Assembly (NCBI GenBank): GCA_945889625.1
Contig: CAMDCE010000001.1
Location: 231,920-295,919, forward strand
Length of the DNA: 64,000 bases
Source of the DNA: Asaia bogorensis
GTDB lineage: Bacteria > Pseudomonadota > Alphaproteobacteria > Reyranellales > Reyranellaceae
Direction: 5' to 3'
Shown: one piece after another, positions 17,677 through 27,696 of the stretch
Position numbering within the stretch: the stretch's first letter is position 1
How the letters are laid out: every line of letters begins with the position of its first letter
Translations under genes and position numbers: made by a program
Notes under the pieces: generated by a model
What the model saw: the letters and a program-made list of their open reading frames with translations, nothing else
Told to the model about the DNA's origin: nothing
The model's database searches: none

Positions 17677-19560
17677 TTGGACAGCGTACTGCAGGTGCCC
17701 TTCAAGCCGATCGACTTCCTCAGTCGCGACGTCAAGGTCGAGCGCCGCGGCGACGGCAGCATCGTTCTGCAGTCGAACCACAGGCTCAGGCCCTACGAGA
17801 GGCATGTGCCGGCCTTCCTCGCCAAGTGGGCGGCCGAGGCGCCGGACAGGATCTGGCTGGCACAGCGCCGCGGCGCGGCGCGCGAATGGCTGAAGCTCAC
17901 CTACGCCGAGGCCAAGAAGCAGGTCGATGCGATCACGCAATCGCTGCTCGACCGCGGCTTCGGGCCCGACAGGCCGGTGATGATCCTGTCGTCGAACTCC
18001 ATCGAGTTCGCGCTACTCTCGATGGCGGCCATGCAGGCGCGCGCGCCGCTGGCGCCGGTGTCGCCGGCCTATTCGGTGATGAGCCAGGACCACGCCAAGC
18101 TCCGCTACGTCTTCGACCTCATCAAGCCCGGCCTGATCTTCGTGCAGAACGGCGAGATCTACGCCCGCGCGCTCGCCGCTCTCGATCTTGACGGCGTCAC
18201 TCTGGTCCATGTCGATGCGGCGCATTCACATGCGCCTCAGGCGCCACCGCAGATGCAGTTGCTGCCGTGGAGCGAGCTGGTGGCGACCAGGGCGACCGAC
18301 GCGGTGGCCCGGTCGATCGAGCGCATCGAGCCCAAGACCGTCGGCAAGTTCCTCTTCACGTCGGGCAGCACCGGCATGCCCAAGGCGGTGATCAACACCC
18401 AGGAGATGATGTGCGCCAACCTGGCGATGGGTCAGATGGCACGTACGCGCAAGCCCGGCGATCCGGCGCCGGTGCAGCTCGACTGGCTGCCGTGGAACCA
18501 CACGATGGGCGGCAACGCCACCTTCCAGGGCAACCTCGCCGAGGGCGGCACGACCTGGATCGACGACGGCAAGCCGCTGCCCGGCCTGTTCGAGGAGACG
18601 CTGCGCAACTTGCGGGAAATCTCGCCGACTTACTTCGCCAACGTGCCGGCAGGCTACGCCATGCTGGCGACGGCGCTGGAGAAGGACGAGGGGCTGGCGA
18701 AGCAGTTCTTCAAGAACCTGAATTCGCTCGCCTATGGCGGCGCCACGCTGCCTTCCGACCTCTACGAGCGCATGGAGGCGCTGGCGGTGAAGCACACCGG
18801 CTACCGGCTACCTTTCCTGACGGGCTGGGGCTCGACCGAGACGGCGCCGACCGCGACCACGGTGCACTGGGCGTCGGAAAGAGTCGGCTTGATCGGGCTG
18901 CCGTTCCCCGGCGTGCAGCTGAAGCTGGTTCCGACCGGCGAGGAGGGCCGCTACGAGCTCAGGCTGAAGAGCGTGATCGTCACGCCCGGCTACTACAAGC
19001 GCCCCGACCTCACCGCCCAGATGTTCGACGAGGAAGGCTTCTACAAGATCGGCGATGCCGGCCGCTTCGTCGACCCCGAGGATCCGAGCTGGGGCCTGAT
19101 TTTCGACGGCCGCGTCGTCGAGGATTTCAAGCTGACCAGCGGCACCTTCGTACTGGTCGGCACGTTGCGCACGACGGCGATCGCTGCTGCCTCGCCGGTG
19201 CTGCAGGACGCCGTGATCTGCGGCCAGGACCGCGAGTATGTCGGCCTGCTCGGCTTTCCCAATCTGGCCGCTTGCCGGCAGCTCGCCGGCGACAGCGAAG
19301 TGGCGCTCTCCAGCGCCGAACTCCTGGCCCATCCCGCCGTGGTCGCGGCCGTGCGCGACGGGCTCACGAGGATGAATGCCGACGGCAAGGGATCGTCGAT
19401 GCGGGTGCGCCGTGTGATCCTGATGGAGGAGCCGGCCTCGGTCGACGGTCACGAGATCACCGACAAGGGCTACATCAACCAGCGCGCCACGCTCGAGCGG
19501 CGCAAGGCACTGGTGGAGAGACTCTACAATGGCGGCGAGGATGTCATAGAGATCGCCTAA
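17677..19560 (+). CDS. feruloyl-CoA synthase-like acyl-CoA ligase
   Basis: About 627 residues of the AMP-dependent ligase superfamily, closest in layout to feruloyl-CoA synthases. The P-loop is [26 protein letters not shown] is the ATP/acid-binding motif; [31 protein letters not shown] carries the conserved Asp and the hinge; [10 protein letters not shown] holds the C-terminal catalytic-type Lys. Such enzymes activate hydroxycinnamates or long-chain acids. The TTG at 17677, with GGGAG eight bases upstream, is preferred; the ATG at 17599 would add 26 residues with no family resemblance. PEP carboxylase follows after 10 bases. Confidence 0.82.
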   Translation: MDSVLQVPFKPIDFLSRDVKVERRGDGSIVLQSNHRLRPYERHVPAFLAKWAAEAPDRIWLAQRRGAAREWLKLTYAEAKKQVDAITQSLLDRGFGPDRPVMILSSNSIEFALLSMAAMQARAPLAPVSPAYSVMSQDHAKLRYVFDLIKPGLIFVQNGEIYARALAALDLDGVTLVHVDAAHSHAPQAPPQMQLLPWSELVATRATDAVARSIERIEPKTVGKFLFTSGSTGMPKAVINTQEMMCANLAMGQMARTRKPGDPAPVQLDWLPWNHTMGGNATFQGNLAEGGTTWIDDGKPLPGLFEETLRNLREISPTYFANVPAGYAMLATALEKDEGLAKQFFKNLNSLAYGGATLPSDLYERMEALAVKHTGYRLPFLTGWGSTETAPTATTVHWASERVGLIGLPFPGVQLKLVPTGEEGRYELRLKSVIVTPGYYKRPDLTAQMFDEEGFYKIGDAGRFVDPEDPSWGLIFDGRVVEDFKLTSGTFVLVGTLRTTAIAAASPVLQDAVICGQDREYVGLLGFPNLAACRQLAGDSEVALSSAELLAHPAVVAAVRDGLTRMNADGKGSSMRVRRVILMEEPASVDGHEITDKGYINQRATLERRKALVERLYNGGEDVIEIA

Positions 19561-19570
19561 CAGGAGCGAG

Positions 19571-22354
19571 ATGCAGCCGATGGAGCGCCCCAACGACACT
19601 GAAACGCCCGAAAAGGACGTGCCGCTGCGCTACGACACCAGGCTGCTCGGGCGTATTCTCGGCGACACGGTGCGCGCGCAGGAGGGCGATCCGGTGTTCG
19701 ATCTCGTCGAACACATCCGCCGCATCGGGGTCCAGTTCCACCGCAATGCCGACGAGGCCGCCCGGCAGGAGTTGCAGACCATCATGAGCGGCCTGCCGAC
19801 CGACCGGGCCATCCGCATCATCCGGGCCTTCGGCTATTTTTCGCACCTGGCCAACATCGCCGAGGACCAGCACCACATCCGCCGCACCCGCGCCTACGCC
19901 ATGGCCAAGGCGCCGCCGCGCCAGGGCACGATGGCCTATGCGCTTGGTCGCGCCCGCAACGCCGGCATTTCCCGGGCACAACTCGATGCCTTCTTTGCCC
20001 GGGCGCTCTGCAGCGCAGTTCTGACGGCGCATCCGACCGAGATCCGTCGCAAGAGTTCGATCGATCGCGAGATGGAGATCGCCCGCCTCCTCGACGAGCG
20101 CGACCGCATCCAGTTCACGCCCGAGGAGCTGGGCGCCAACCGCCGGGCGTTGCGCCGCGCCGTGCTCACCCTTTGGCAGACCAGCATCCTGCGCGACACG
20201 CGCCTGCGAGTCATCGACGAAGTCGCCAATGGCCTCGCCTACTATGATCACACGTTCCTCCGCGCCCTGCCGACCTTCTATGCCGATCTCGAGGATCGGC
20301 TGGGCGCCACCGACTCGGCTTGGCAGGACCTCGAGGTGCCGTCTTTCCTGCGCATGGGCAGCTGGATGGGCGGCGACCGCGACGGCAATCCCTTTGTCAC
20401 CGCCGACGTGTCGCGTCAGGCGCTCACCATGCAGAGCCAGCGGGCGCTGCGCTTCTATCTCGACGAGTTGCATCTGTTGGGCGGCGAGCTGTCGCTCGAC
20501 GGCCGAATCGTGCGTATCTCCGATGAGTTGCGAGGCCTGGCCGAGAGTTCCGCCGATCGCGCGCCGGAGCGCCAGGACGAGCCTTACCGGCGCGCCATCG
20601 TCGGCATCTATGCCCGACTGGCCGCCACTGCCTGGGCACTCGATCGGCTGGAAGCCCCGCATCCGCCGGTCGGTACGGCTGCGGTCGCGGCTTATGAAGC
20701 GGCGGGCGATCTGAAGGCGGACCTGGATATCGTCTACCAGTCGCTCGCGGAAAACGGCTCGGCCGGCCTGGCTCGGGGACGTCTGCGGTCGCTGCGACGC
20801 GCCGTCGACGTCTTCGGCTTCCATCTTGCCTCGCTCGATCTGCGGCAGAACTCGGATGTGCACGAGCGTGTCGTGGCCGAACTCGTCGAGGCGGCCGGGC
20901 TCGACGTCGACTATGGGAAGCTTCCGGAGGAAGCTCGCGTCGCGTTGCTAGTCGGCGAGCTGGGCAACATGCGCCCGCTCGCCTCGCCGCATCTGTCATA
21001 TGGCGAGGAAACAGCCGCCGAGCTTGCCATGCTGAACGTGGCGGCCGACGCGCATCGCCGCTACGGCCGCGCCGCCATGCCGAACTACGTGATCTCCAAG
21101 GCCGACAGCGTCTCCGACATCCTGGAGGTGGCCGTGCTGCTCAAGGAAGCGGGACTCCTGCGGCCGCGCGAGGGCCGGCTGGACGTCGATATCGTGCCGC
21201 TGTTCGAGACCATCGGTGACCTGCAGCGCTGCGGCCGCGTCATGGACCAACTACTCGGCCTGCCTGCCTATCGCCGGCTGCTCGCCTCGCGCGGCGAGAC
21301 GCAGGAAGTGATGCTGGGCTACTCCGATAGCAACAAGGACGGCGGGTACCTCACTTCGACATGGGAGCTGTACAAGGCCGAGCTGGTGCTGATCGACACC
21401 TTCCGGCGTCACAAGGTCGGGCTGCGCCTGTTCCACGGCCGCGGCGGCTCGGTCGGCCGCGGCGGCGGGCCGAGCTACGAGGCAATCCTCGCGCAGCCGC
21501 CCGGCGCGGTGCAGGGCGCGATCCGCATCACCGAGCAGGGCGAGGTGATCGCCGGCAAATACTCCAACGCCGAGGTCGGGCGGCGCAACCTCGAAACCCT
21601 GGCCGCGGCCACGCTCGAGGCGACACTGCTGGAAGGGGATCGGCCGCCGGCGCCGGCCGACTATCTGGCGGTCATGGAGGAATTGTCGGCGCACGCCTTC
21701 CGCGCCTACCGTGACCTGGTCTATGAGACCGAGGGCTTCGACCGCTACTTCCGCGAGTCCACTGTGCTGGACGAGATCGCCAGCCTCAATATCGGCAGCC
21801 GTCCGGCGTCGCGGTCAGCCAAGCGGCGCATCGAGGACCTGCGCGCCATCCCCTGGGTGTTCAGCTGGGCGCAGTGCCGCCTGATGCTGCCGGGCTGGTA
21901 TGGCTTCGGGGCGGCGGTCAAGGCGTGGAGTGCGGCACACCCGGTCGACGGAATGGCGACGTTGCAGGCGATGTACGACAACTGGCCGTTCTTCCGGACC
22001 GTCCTGTCGAACATGGACATGGTGCTGGCCAAGAGCGACATCGCCATCGCCTCGCGCTACTCCGAACTGGTGACCGACGCGGCGCTTCGCGAACGGGTCT
22101 TCAGCTGCCTGAGAGGGGAGTGGCAAGCCTCGATCGCGGCGGTCCGCGCCATCATGCGGCAAGAGGAGCTGCTGGCGGCCAATCCGTTGCTGGCGCGCTC
22201 GATTCGCAGCCGCTTTCCCTACATCGATCCGCTGAACCACGTGCAGATCGAGTTGCTGCGGCGTCACCGCTCAGGCGATGCCGATCCCGGCGTCGTGCAG
22301 GGCATCCATCTCAGCATCAACGGCATCGCGGCCGGCCTGCGCAACAGCGGTTAG
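19571..22354 (+). CDS. ppc: phosphoenolpyruvate carboxylase
   Basis: A 927-residue enzyme converting PEP and bicarbonate to oxaloacetate, replenishing the TCA cycle. Active-site motifs are all present: TAHPTE (catalytic His) near residue 153, [25 protein letters not shown] near 585 and the glycine-rich [14 protein letters not shown] near 623. The C-terminus GLRNSG corresponds to the usual QNTG-type end. GGAGCGAG lies just before the ATG at 19571. Cotranscription behind an aromatic-acid-type CoA ligase is unusual; the 10-base gap suggests one message. Confidence 0.96.
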   Translation: MQPMERPNDTETPEKDVPLRYDTRLLGRILGDTVRAQEGDPVFDLVEHIRRIGVQFHRNADEAARQELQTIMSGLPTDRAIRIIRAFGYFSHLANIAEDQHHIRRTRAYAMAKAPPRQGTMAYALGRARNAGISRAQLDAFFARALCSAVLTAHPTEIRRKSSIDREMEIARLLDERDRIQFTPEELGANRRALRRAVLTLWQTSILRDTRLRVIDEVANGLAYYDHTFLRALPTFYADLEDRLGATDSAWQDLEVPSFLRMGSWMGGDRDGNPFVTADVSRQALTMQSQRALRFYLDELHLLGGELSLDGRIVRISDELRGLAESSADRAPERQDEPYRRAIVGIYARLAATAWALDRLEAPHPPVGTAAVAAYEAAGDLKADLDIVYQSLAENGSAGLARGRLRSLRRAVDVFGFHLASLDLRQNSDVHERVVAELVEAAGLDVDYGKLPEEARVALLVGELGNMRPLASPHLSYGEETAAELAMLNVAADAHRRYGRAAMPNYVISKADSVSDILEVAVLLKEAGLLRPREGRLDVDIVPLFETIGDLQRCGRVMDQLLGLPAYRRLLASRGETQEVMLGYSDSNKDGGYLTSTWELYKAELVLIDTFRRHKVGLRLFHGRGGSVGRGGGPSYEAILAQPPGAVQGAIRITEQGEVIAGKYSNAEVGRRNLETLAAATLEATLLEGDRPPAPADYLAVMEELSAHAFRAYRDLVYETEGFDRYFRESTVLDEIASLNIGSRPASRSAKRRIEDLRAIPWVFSWAQCRLMLPGWYGFGAAVKAWSAAHPVDGMATLQAMYDNWPFFRTVLSNMDMVLAKSDIAIASRYSELVTDAALRERVFSCLRGEWQASIAAVRAIMRQEELLAANPLLARSIRSRFPYIDPLNHVQIELLRRHRSGDADPGVVQGIHLSINGIAAGLRNSG

Positions 22355-22358
22355 GGCA

Positions 22359-23129
22359 TTATTCGTCGACGCGCGACTCCCGGATGCGTCGGGTGCCCAT
22401 GTACACCGGCTTCAGCGGGTCCATCACGAACCGTATCCGCGGCAGGTCGGTGTCGACGGTGCAGCAGGTGCCGACAATCGGTTCGGCGAGCTTGAGGCCG
22501 CCGGCGTTCCACGCTGCCGCATCGAACTCGTTGACCAGGGGCTTGCCGCGCTCGGACTTGTGGAAGGTGTATTTCGGATCGACCTGGATCAGCATCTGCT
22601 GCGTGGCGCCGTCAAGCGGCGCATTCGCGGCCGTCACCCAGTTGATGTACTGCACGTCGGTGCCGGATACCGGCTGCGGATCGACCAGAGCGCAGTCGAG
22701 GATCGTGCGGCCGTCCTTCTTCACCGTGGCCATGACTCTGTCGTGGCGGCGCAGGAACTTCACTTCGCCGGCCTCGATGGGAAAACCCCAGCGCCCGCGC
22801 AGCTCCTTGGCGGCCGCCTCGCTGCTCGCGACCGCCCCCAGCATGAAACCACGAGGATGCGCACCGGCGCGGCTGCCCAGCCGCAGCACGGCCAGGGTGA
22901 ACGGCCCGACCGGGCTGTCGGGGTATTTCGTCACCGCCAGGATCACGTAGGACGGCAGCGCGGGATGCATGGCCTTGGGCAGCAGCCCGTCGGTCGAACT
23001 GCGCGGCACCTCGATCAGGAGCTGCATCATCTCGGCCTTGGGCAGGGCCCAGGATTCGGTGTCGAGGTTGGGCAGCGTCGGCAGGCGCGTGGGCGACTGC
23101 GTGATGTCGAGCGATCCATAGAGCGGCAT
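22359..23129 (-). CDS. acetoacetate-decarboxylase-like protein lacking the usual Lys
   Basis: 256 residues of the ADC-like fold. It shows the family spacing PRGFMLGAVASSEAAAKELRGRWGFP. In true acetoacetate decarboxylase the stretch RELxxYPKK contains the Schiff-base Lys; here the equivalent reads KELRGRWGFPIE, with no Lys at that point. The nearest Lys is seven residues on, in GEVKF. The protein may therefore be a non-decarboxylating relative. It follows the flavin monooxygenase gene by four bases on the same strand, so both probably act on one substrate. Confidence 0.75.
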   Translation of the reverse strand: MPLYGSLDITQSPTRLPTLPNLDTESWALPKAEMMQLLIEVPRSSTDGLLPKAMHPALPSYVILAVTKYPDSPVGPFTLAVLRLGSRAGAHPRGFMLGAVASSEAAAKELRGRWGFPIEAGEVKFLRRHDRVMATVKKDGRTILDCALVDPQPVSGTDVQYINWVTAANAPLDGATQQMLIQVDPKYTFHKSERGKPLVNEFDAAAWNAGGLKLAEPIVGTCCTVDTDLPRIRFVMDPLKPVYMGTRRIRESRVDE

Positions 23130-23133
23130 GTCG

Positions 23134-24237
23134 CTACTCCGCCGCCTTGACGTTCGCGGGCTTCTTGGCGAACACCGGCATCACTTCCTTGGCGAACAGT
23201 CTCAGGCTCGCCATCACCTGGTCCTGCGGCACGACCTCGTTGGCGTTCAGGATGAAGTTGATGCAGTCGACGCCCAGCTCCTCCCACTTCTTGACGGCGC
23301 GGATGATGCGCGCCGGATCGCCGTAGGCCATGCCCTCGGTCTGCTGCTCGCTGGCATCGGGCCCGGTGGCGGCGCGCCGCAGTGCCGGCAGCAGGCCCAG
23401 CGACTGGTAGGACGGCGAGGAATAAACCTCACGCGTCGAGATGAGCTGCGTCGCGAGATAATTGAAGGTGTTGCCGAGCTTCTTGCCGATCTCGATGCCG
23501 TATTTCTCGTCCTCGTGGCAGAACAGGAAATTGGTCGTGGCGACCTGTTCGTTGACGAAGGCGCCGACCGGTTCGCACGACTGGATGCGCCGGCGGTACT
23601 CCTTGATCTTCTTCTCCTGCTCGCCGAAACCCGCGAACGAGAGGCCAAGACTGCCAAGGCCACGGTCGGCGGCGTCGATCTCGGTGCCGGGGCTGGTGAC
23701 GGCCACCCACATCGGCGGGTGCGGCTTCTGGTAGGGCTTGGGCAGGATGGTGCGCTCGGGCATCGACCAGAACTCGCCCTGATAGGCGAAGGTCTCCTGC
23801 ATCCACATCTTGGGCAGGCAGCGCACGAACTCGTCCCAGCTCTTCTTGGTGGTGTCGGGATTGGCGCCAAAGCCGCCGAGTTCGGTCCAGGTGGCAGACC
23901 GCCCTGTGCCAACCTCGAGGCGGCCGCCCGACAGCAGGTCGAGCGTCGCGGTGCGTTCGGCGATCTTGATCGGGTGGTTGAATTCGGGAACGCAGACCAC
24001 GATGCCGTGGCCGACCCGGATGCGCTTGGTCAGCACCGCGCAAGCGGTCAGGAACAGCTCGGGCGCCGAGCAGTGGGAATATTCCTCGAGGAAGTGGTGC
24101 TCGACCGCCCAGACATGGTCGAAGCCCAGCTCGTCGGCCAGCTTCACCTGCTCGAGGCAATTGTTGTAGACGGTGCGCTCGGTCTCGCGCGTCCACGGCC
24201 GCGGAATCGAGATTTCGTAGAACAGGCCGAACTTCAT
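23134..24237 (-). CDS. LLM-class flavin-dependent oxidoreductase (luciferase-like monooxygenase)
   Basis: A 367-residue TIM-barrel flavoprotein of the bacterial luciferase family. Recognisable stretches are LADELGFDHVWAVEHHF, RIRVGHGIVVCVPEFNHPIKIAERTATLDLLSGGRLEVGTGR and the C-terminal KKWEELGVDCINF. Members use reduced FMN (or F420) to hydroxylate or cleave carbon-carbon or carbon-sulfur bonds. It is first in a two-gene unit with the ADC-like gene and divergent from the SDR/aldolase operon. Substrate unknown. Confidence 0.88.
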   Translation of the reverse strand: MKFGLFYEISIPRPWTRETERTVYNNCLEQVKLADELGFDHVWAVEHHFLEEYSHCSAPELFLTACAVLTKRIRVGHGIVVCVPEFNHPIKIAERTATLDLLSGGRLEVGTGRSATWTELGGFGANPDTTKKSWDEFVRCLPKMWMQETFAYQGEFWSMPERTILPKPYQKPHPPMWVAVTSPGTEIDAADRGLGSLGLSFAGFGEQEKKIKEYRRRIQSCEPVGAFVNEQVATTNFLFCHEDEKYGIEIGKKLGNTFNYLATQLISTREVYSSPSYQSLGLLPALRRAATGPDASEQQTEGMAYGDPARIIRAVKKWEELGVDCINFILNANEVVPQDQVMASLRLFAKEVMPVFAKKPANVKAAE

Positions 24238-24317
24238 TTCGAAGGCTCCCGCGACTTTGCGAAACGCTAGGCTTGCTCCCGGGCCGGCGCAACACCACGA
24301 TGGTATCGGAGGGCGAA

Positions 24318-25196
24318 ATGAAAAAGCTCGAAGGCAAGGTTGCCATCGTCACCGGCGGGGCCAGCGGCCTCGGCCGCGCCACCGTGATGCGCTTTCTCGC
24401 CGAGGGCGCCAAGGTCGTGGTGGCCGACCTCAACGAGGTCAACGGTGCGGAGACGGTGGCGGTGGCCAAGGCGGCTGGCCACGGCGAGGCCATCGCCTTC
24501 GTGCGCTGCGACGTGGCGAACGAGGCCGACGTCGTGGCAGCCGTCGCGACGGCAGAAACGCTCTTTGGCCGGCTCGACATCGCCTATCTCAACGCCGGCG
24601 TCGGCGGCGCCTTCGGGCCGATCGCCGAAACCAGTGTCGAGGACTGGGACTACACCTTCGCGGTGCTGACGCGGTCGGTATTCCTCGGCATGAAGCACGC
24701 CTCCGAAGCGATCAAGAGGCATGGCCAGGGCGGCGTCATCCTGGTCACGGCCTCGATCGCCGGCATGGTGGGCGGCGGCGGCAGCCACGCCTATTCCGCC
24801 GCCAAGGCCGCCGTCATCAGCCTGACCGAGAATGTCGCAGCCGAGCTCGGCCCGCATCGCATCCGCGTGGTCGGCATCGCGCCCGGCGTGATCTCGACGC
24901 CTTTGCTCCATCGTGGCAAGCCGGAGCGCTACGAGGCACAGTTCAAGCGCCAGCCCTGGCCCGACCGCGGCGCGCCCGAGCATATCGCCGACGTCGCGGC
25001 CTTCCTGTGTTCCGACGACGCGCGCTTCATCACTGGCGAGACGGTGAAGGTGGATGGCGGCCTGCTGGCGCAGGGCCTGGCCTTGTTCGGCACCGGCAAG
25101 GAGTCGACCTTCCAGAAAAGCGCTGGAGTCAATCGCGGCACGACTGGCGAGGCCATGGTCATCCGTCATCTCGAACCGAAGGATAGACAGTCATGA
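24318..25196 (+). CDS. SDR family oxidoreductase
   Basis: 292 residues. Cofactor motif TGGASGLGRAT, acidic strand-2 end (VVVADLNE, NAD preference), LNAG, catalytic Ser in VTASIAGM, YSAAK (YxxxK) and VDGG near the C-terminus, followed by an unusual tail of about 40 residues. The start at 24318 has GGAGGGCGAA upstream. Its TGA overlaps the ATG of the D-threonine-aldolase-like gene (ATGA), so the products are made together; oxidation of a beta-hydroxy amino acid or its aldehyde product is plausible. Confidence 0.9.
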   Translation: MKKLEGKVAIVTGGASGLGRATVMRFLAEGAKVVVADLNEVNGAETVAVAKAAGHGEAIAFVRCDVANEADVVAAVATAETLFGRLDIAYLNAGVGGAFGPIAETSVEDWDYTFAVLTRSVFLGMKHASEAIKRHGQGGVILVTASIAGMVGGGGSHAYSAAKAAVISLTENVAAELGPHRIRVVGIAPGVISTPLLHRGKPERYEAQFKRQPWPDRGAPEHIADVAAFLCSDDARFITGETVKVDGGLLAQGLALFGTGKESTFQKSAGVNRGTTGEAMVIRHLEPKDRQS

Positions 25197-26338
25197 GCGA
25201 CGCCGAGCGTCTTCACCGCCATCTCATCGGCCAACAGGGCTCGCGCCGTTCACTGAACACGCCCGCTCTCGTGCTCGACCTCGAGATGCTCGACCGCAAC
25301 ATCGCCGAGATGGCGAACTTCGCCAAGGCGCACAACGTCAAGCTCCGGCCGCATTCCAAAACCCACAAGTCGGCCGACATCGCCCGCCGCCAGGTCGCGT
25401 CAGGCGCACTGGGCGTGTGCTGCGCCAAGCTGGGCGAAGCCGAGGCGCTGGGGGAGGCCGGCATCGAGGGCCTGCACATCACCTCGCCGGTGGTGACGCC
25501 GCAGGCGATCACGCGCCTGATCGCGCTCAACGGCAAAATGAAGGACCTGATGGTGGTGGTCGATCATCCGGCCAATGTCGAGGCGCTGGCCGCAGCGGCG
25601 ACCAAGGCCGGCAAGCCGCTCGCGGTAATCGTCGACATCGATCCCGGCATGCACCGCACCGGCGTGGCTTCGCCCGATGCCGTTGTCGAGCTGGTGCAGA
25701 AGATCGCGAAACTGAAATCCCTGAAGTACGCCGGTGTGCAGTTCTATTGCGGCCGGCACCAGCACATCGTGAGCTTCGCCGAGCGCAAGACCGAAATCGA
25801 GGAGCGCACGGAGTATCTGAAGGGCATCCTGGCGAAGCTCGGGGCGGCGGGACTGAAGCCCACGATCATCACGGGCTCGGGGACCGGCACGCATTTCATC
25901 GACGCCAAAATAGGCGTCTTCACCGAGCTGCAGGTCGGCTCCTATGTGTTCATGGACCACGACTACGACGTCTGCGACCTGCGCGGGGCCGACCGGCCGA
26001 CGTTCGAGCAGGCGCTGCAGATCGATGCGCGTGTGGTCAGCGCCAATACGCCGGGCATGGTGACGGTCGATGCCGGACTGAAGGCGATGGCGACCGAGAA
26101 GGGCCCGCCGATGATCCTGAAGGGTGCGGTCGGGGGCTCGACGACGCGCTTCATGGGCGACGAGCATCTCGCGGTGATCGCGCCCGAGGGCAAGGAGGCG
26201 CCGGCGCTGGGCGATCAGGTGATCCTGGTGCCGCCGCACTGCGACCCGACCGTCAATCTCTACGACGACTTCTATGTCGTGAAGGGCGACACGCTGGTCG
26301 AGATCTGGCCGGTGACGGGACGCGGCCGCTCGCGCTAG
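25193..26338 (+). CDS. D-threonine aldolase / DSD1-family PLP enzyme
   Basis: 381 residues with the alanine-racemase-like N-terminal barrel and the C-terminal D-serine dehydratase-like domain. The PLP lysine lies in LRPHSKTHKS; GSGTGTHF binds phosphate; the metal site PPHCDPTVNLYD near the C-terminus (His-x-Cys-Asp) marks the metal-activated D-threonine aldolase/D-serine dehydratase group. It would cleave or dehydrate D-beta-hydroxy amino acids. Coupled to the SDR by ATGA. Substrate choice between D-threonine, D-serine and D-3-hydroxyaspartate is open. Confidence 0.88.
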   Translation: MSDAERLHRHLIGQQGSRRSLNTPALVLDLEMLDRNIAEMANFAKAHNVKLRPHSKTHKSADIARRQVASGALGVCCAKLGEAEALGEAGIEGLHITSPVVTPQAITRLIALNGKMKDLMVVVDHPANVEALAAAATKAGKPLAVIVDIDPGMHRTGVASPDAVVELVQKIAKLKSLKYAGVQFYCGRHQHIVSFAERKTEIEERTEYLKGILAKLGAAGLKPTIITGSGTGTHFIDAKIGVFTELQVGSYVFMDHDYDVCDLRGADRPTFEQALQIDARVVSANTPGMVTVDAGLKAMATEKGPPMILKGAVGGSTTRFMGDEHLAVIAPEGKEAPALGDQVILVPPHCDPTVNLYDDFYVVKGDTLVEIWPVTGRGRSR

Positions 26339-26370
26339 AGCGCGACGACGTTCCCTCGAATCGCTGAAGC

Positions 26371-26388
26371 AAAGTCATCGCGCTGTAG
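26371..26388. repeat. dispersed repeat AAAGTCATCGCGCTGTAG, copy 1
   Basis: One of five related 15-19 base elements in the gaps flanking the MFS transporter gene; the others lie in 27561-27696. This copy sits between the D-threonine-aldolase-like and MFS stops. Confidence 0.6.
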
Positions 26389-27561
26389 TTACTTCGCTCC
26401 CACCAGCAACCCGCCGTCCCAGCGGCGCACCAGAAGAATGAGCGCGATCATGCCGGCGGCGCTGCAGGCGAACATGCCGAGGAAGGCGAGCTGGCCGACG
26501 CGGGCATAGAGGAGACCGGAGAGCTGGAAGATCACGGCCTGCGTGGCGCCGGTGCCGAGGGCGTAATAAAGACTCTGGCCCAAAGCCACGCCGTTGGCCG
26601 GGAAGGCGCGCTGGATGAAACCCATGGCGCCGAGATGACAGGCCGCGAAGGTGCCGGCATGCAGCACCTGCAGGATGATGAGCGCGCCGAGGTCGGCGGT
26701 GAAGGCCATGGCGAGCCAGCGCACCATGCCGCAGGCCAGGCCGAGCCCGATCAGGCCCGTTACACCCAGCCGTTTCACCAGCCAGGGACTCGCCATCATC
26801 AGCACGATCTCGACCGTGACGCTTTCGCCCCACAGCAGGCTGATGGTGACGTCGTCGATGCCGGCGGCCCGCCAGGTCAATGTGCCGAAGCTGTAGAGCA
26901 CGGCGTGGCTTGCCTGGCAGAGGCCGGTGGCGATCATGAACAGCAGGAACGGCCTGGAGCGGAAGAGATCGCGAACGCCGAACGGCGCGTGCGTGCTGCC
27001 GTCGCGCTCGTGAGGTGCTGCGACCGGCAGCCACAGTGCGAGCGGCGCCAGCATCAGGATTCCGGCGAGACCGACATAGAGCACCCAGGGCGGGCCGTAG
27101 CGGTCGACCGCCACGCCGCACACGAAGGTGCCGAAGACGAATGCGACCGAGCCCCACAGCCGCAGGCTGCCGTAGGTGAAGCCGCGCGCCTTGGACTCGG
27201 TCACCAGGATGCCGTCGTACAGCGCCATGGTCGGCGCCCACACGCTGCCCCACACCAGGGTCACCAGCAGGATGGTGAAAAAGCTGAAGGCGAAGTTGTA
27301 GCCTGTCATCAGCACGAACGACGCGGCGGCCAGCACCAGTATGACGCCGCGCAGGTTGCCGACCCGATGCGCCACCCAGCCGATGGTGAGCGTGGCCAGC
27401 ACGCTCATCAGCTGGCGGCTCATGAACAGGGTGCCGATCTCTTCGTCGCTCACGCCGCGGTCGCGCAGCCACACCGGCCAGTAGCTCATGAAGGCGCCGG
27501 CGGCGAAGAAATAGGCCGCGCCGTAACCCGAGAGCCGGAGACCGGTGAGGAAGCGCTGCAT
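26389..27561 (-). CDS. MFS transporter, HcaT/3-phenylpropionate-like
   Basis: 390 residues, twelve predicted helices. It resembles the MFS_1-like group of HcaT: a short N-terminus leads into YGAAYFFAAGAFMSYWPVWLRDRGVSDEEIGTLF, and the loop 2-3 region is VAHRVGN. KARGFTYGSLRLWGSVAFVFG matches the GxxRLWGSxGF signature of that subfamily. Members import aromatic or other carboxylic acids. The gene lies on the same strand as the CoA-transferase upstream, with a repeat-filled gap of 131 bases. It may supply substrate to the aconitase X cluster (inference). Confidence 0.85.
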   Translation of the reverse strand: MQRFLTGLRLSGYGAAYFFAAGAFMSYWPVWLRDRGVSDEEIGTLFMSRQLMSVLATLTIGWVAHRVGNLRGVILVLAAASFVLMTGYNFAFSFFTILLVTLVWGSVWAPTMALYDGILVTESKARGFTYGSLRLWGSVAFVFGTFVCGVAVDRYGPPWVLYVGLAGILMLAPLALWLPVAAPHERDGSTHAPFGVRDLFRSRPFLLFMIATGLCQASHAVLYSFGTLTWRAAGIDDVTISLLWGESVTVEIVLMMASPWLVKRLGVTGLIGLGLACGMVRWLAMAFTADLGALIILQVLHAGTFAACHLGAMGFIQRAFPANGVALGQSLYYALGTGATQAVIFQLSGLLYARVGQLAFLGMFACSAAGMIALILLVRRWDGGLLVGAK

Positions 27562-27696
27562 TACAGCACGATGACTTTTGCTTCAGCCGTCGACCCGGCT
27601 CCCGCAGCGAAGCGGTGCACTACAGCGCGATGACCAAAGTCATCGCGCTGCGGCCGGGCCGACGGTGCGATGCGAGTGAAAGTCATCGCGCTTTAG
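27561..27696. repeat. cluster of four REP-like AAAGTCATCGCGCT elements
   Basis: Copies at about 27561-27579 (inverted), 27620-27635 (inverted), 27636-27650 and 27678-27696, the second and third abutting head to head to form a palindrome. They fill most of the gap between the MFS start and the CoA-transferase stop; the last copy runs into the stop codon. Confidence 0.6.
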
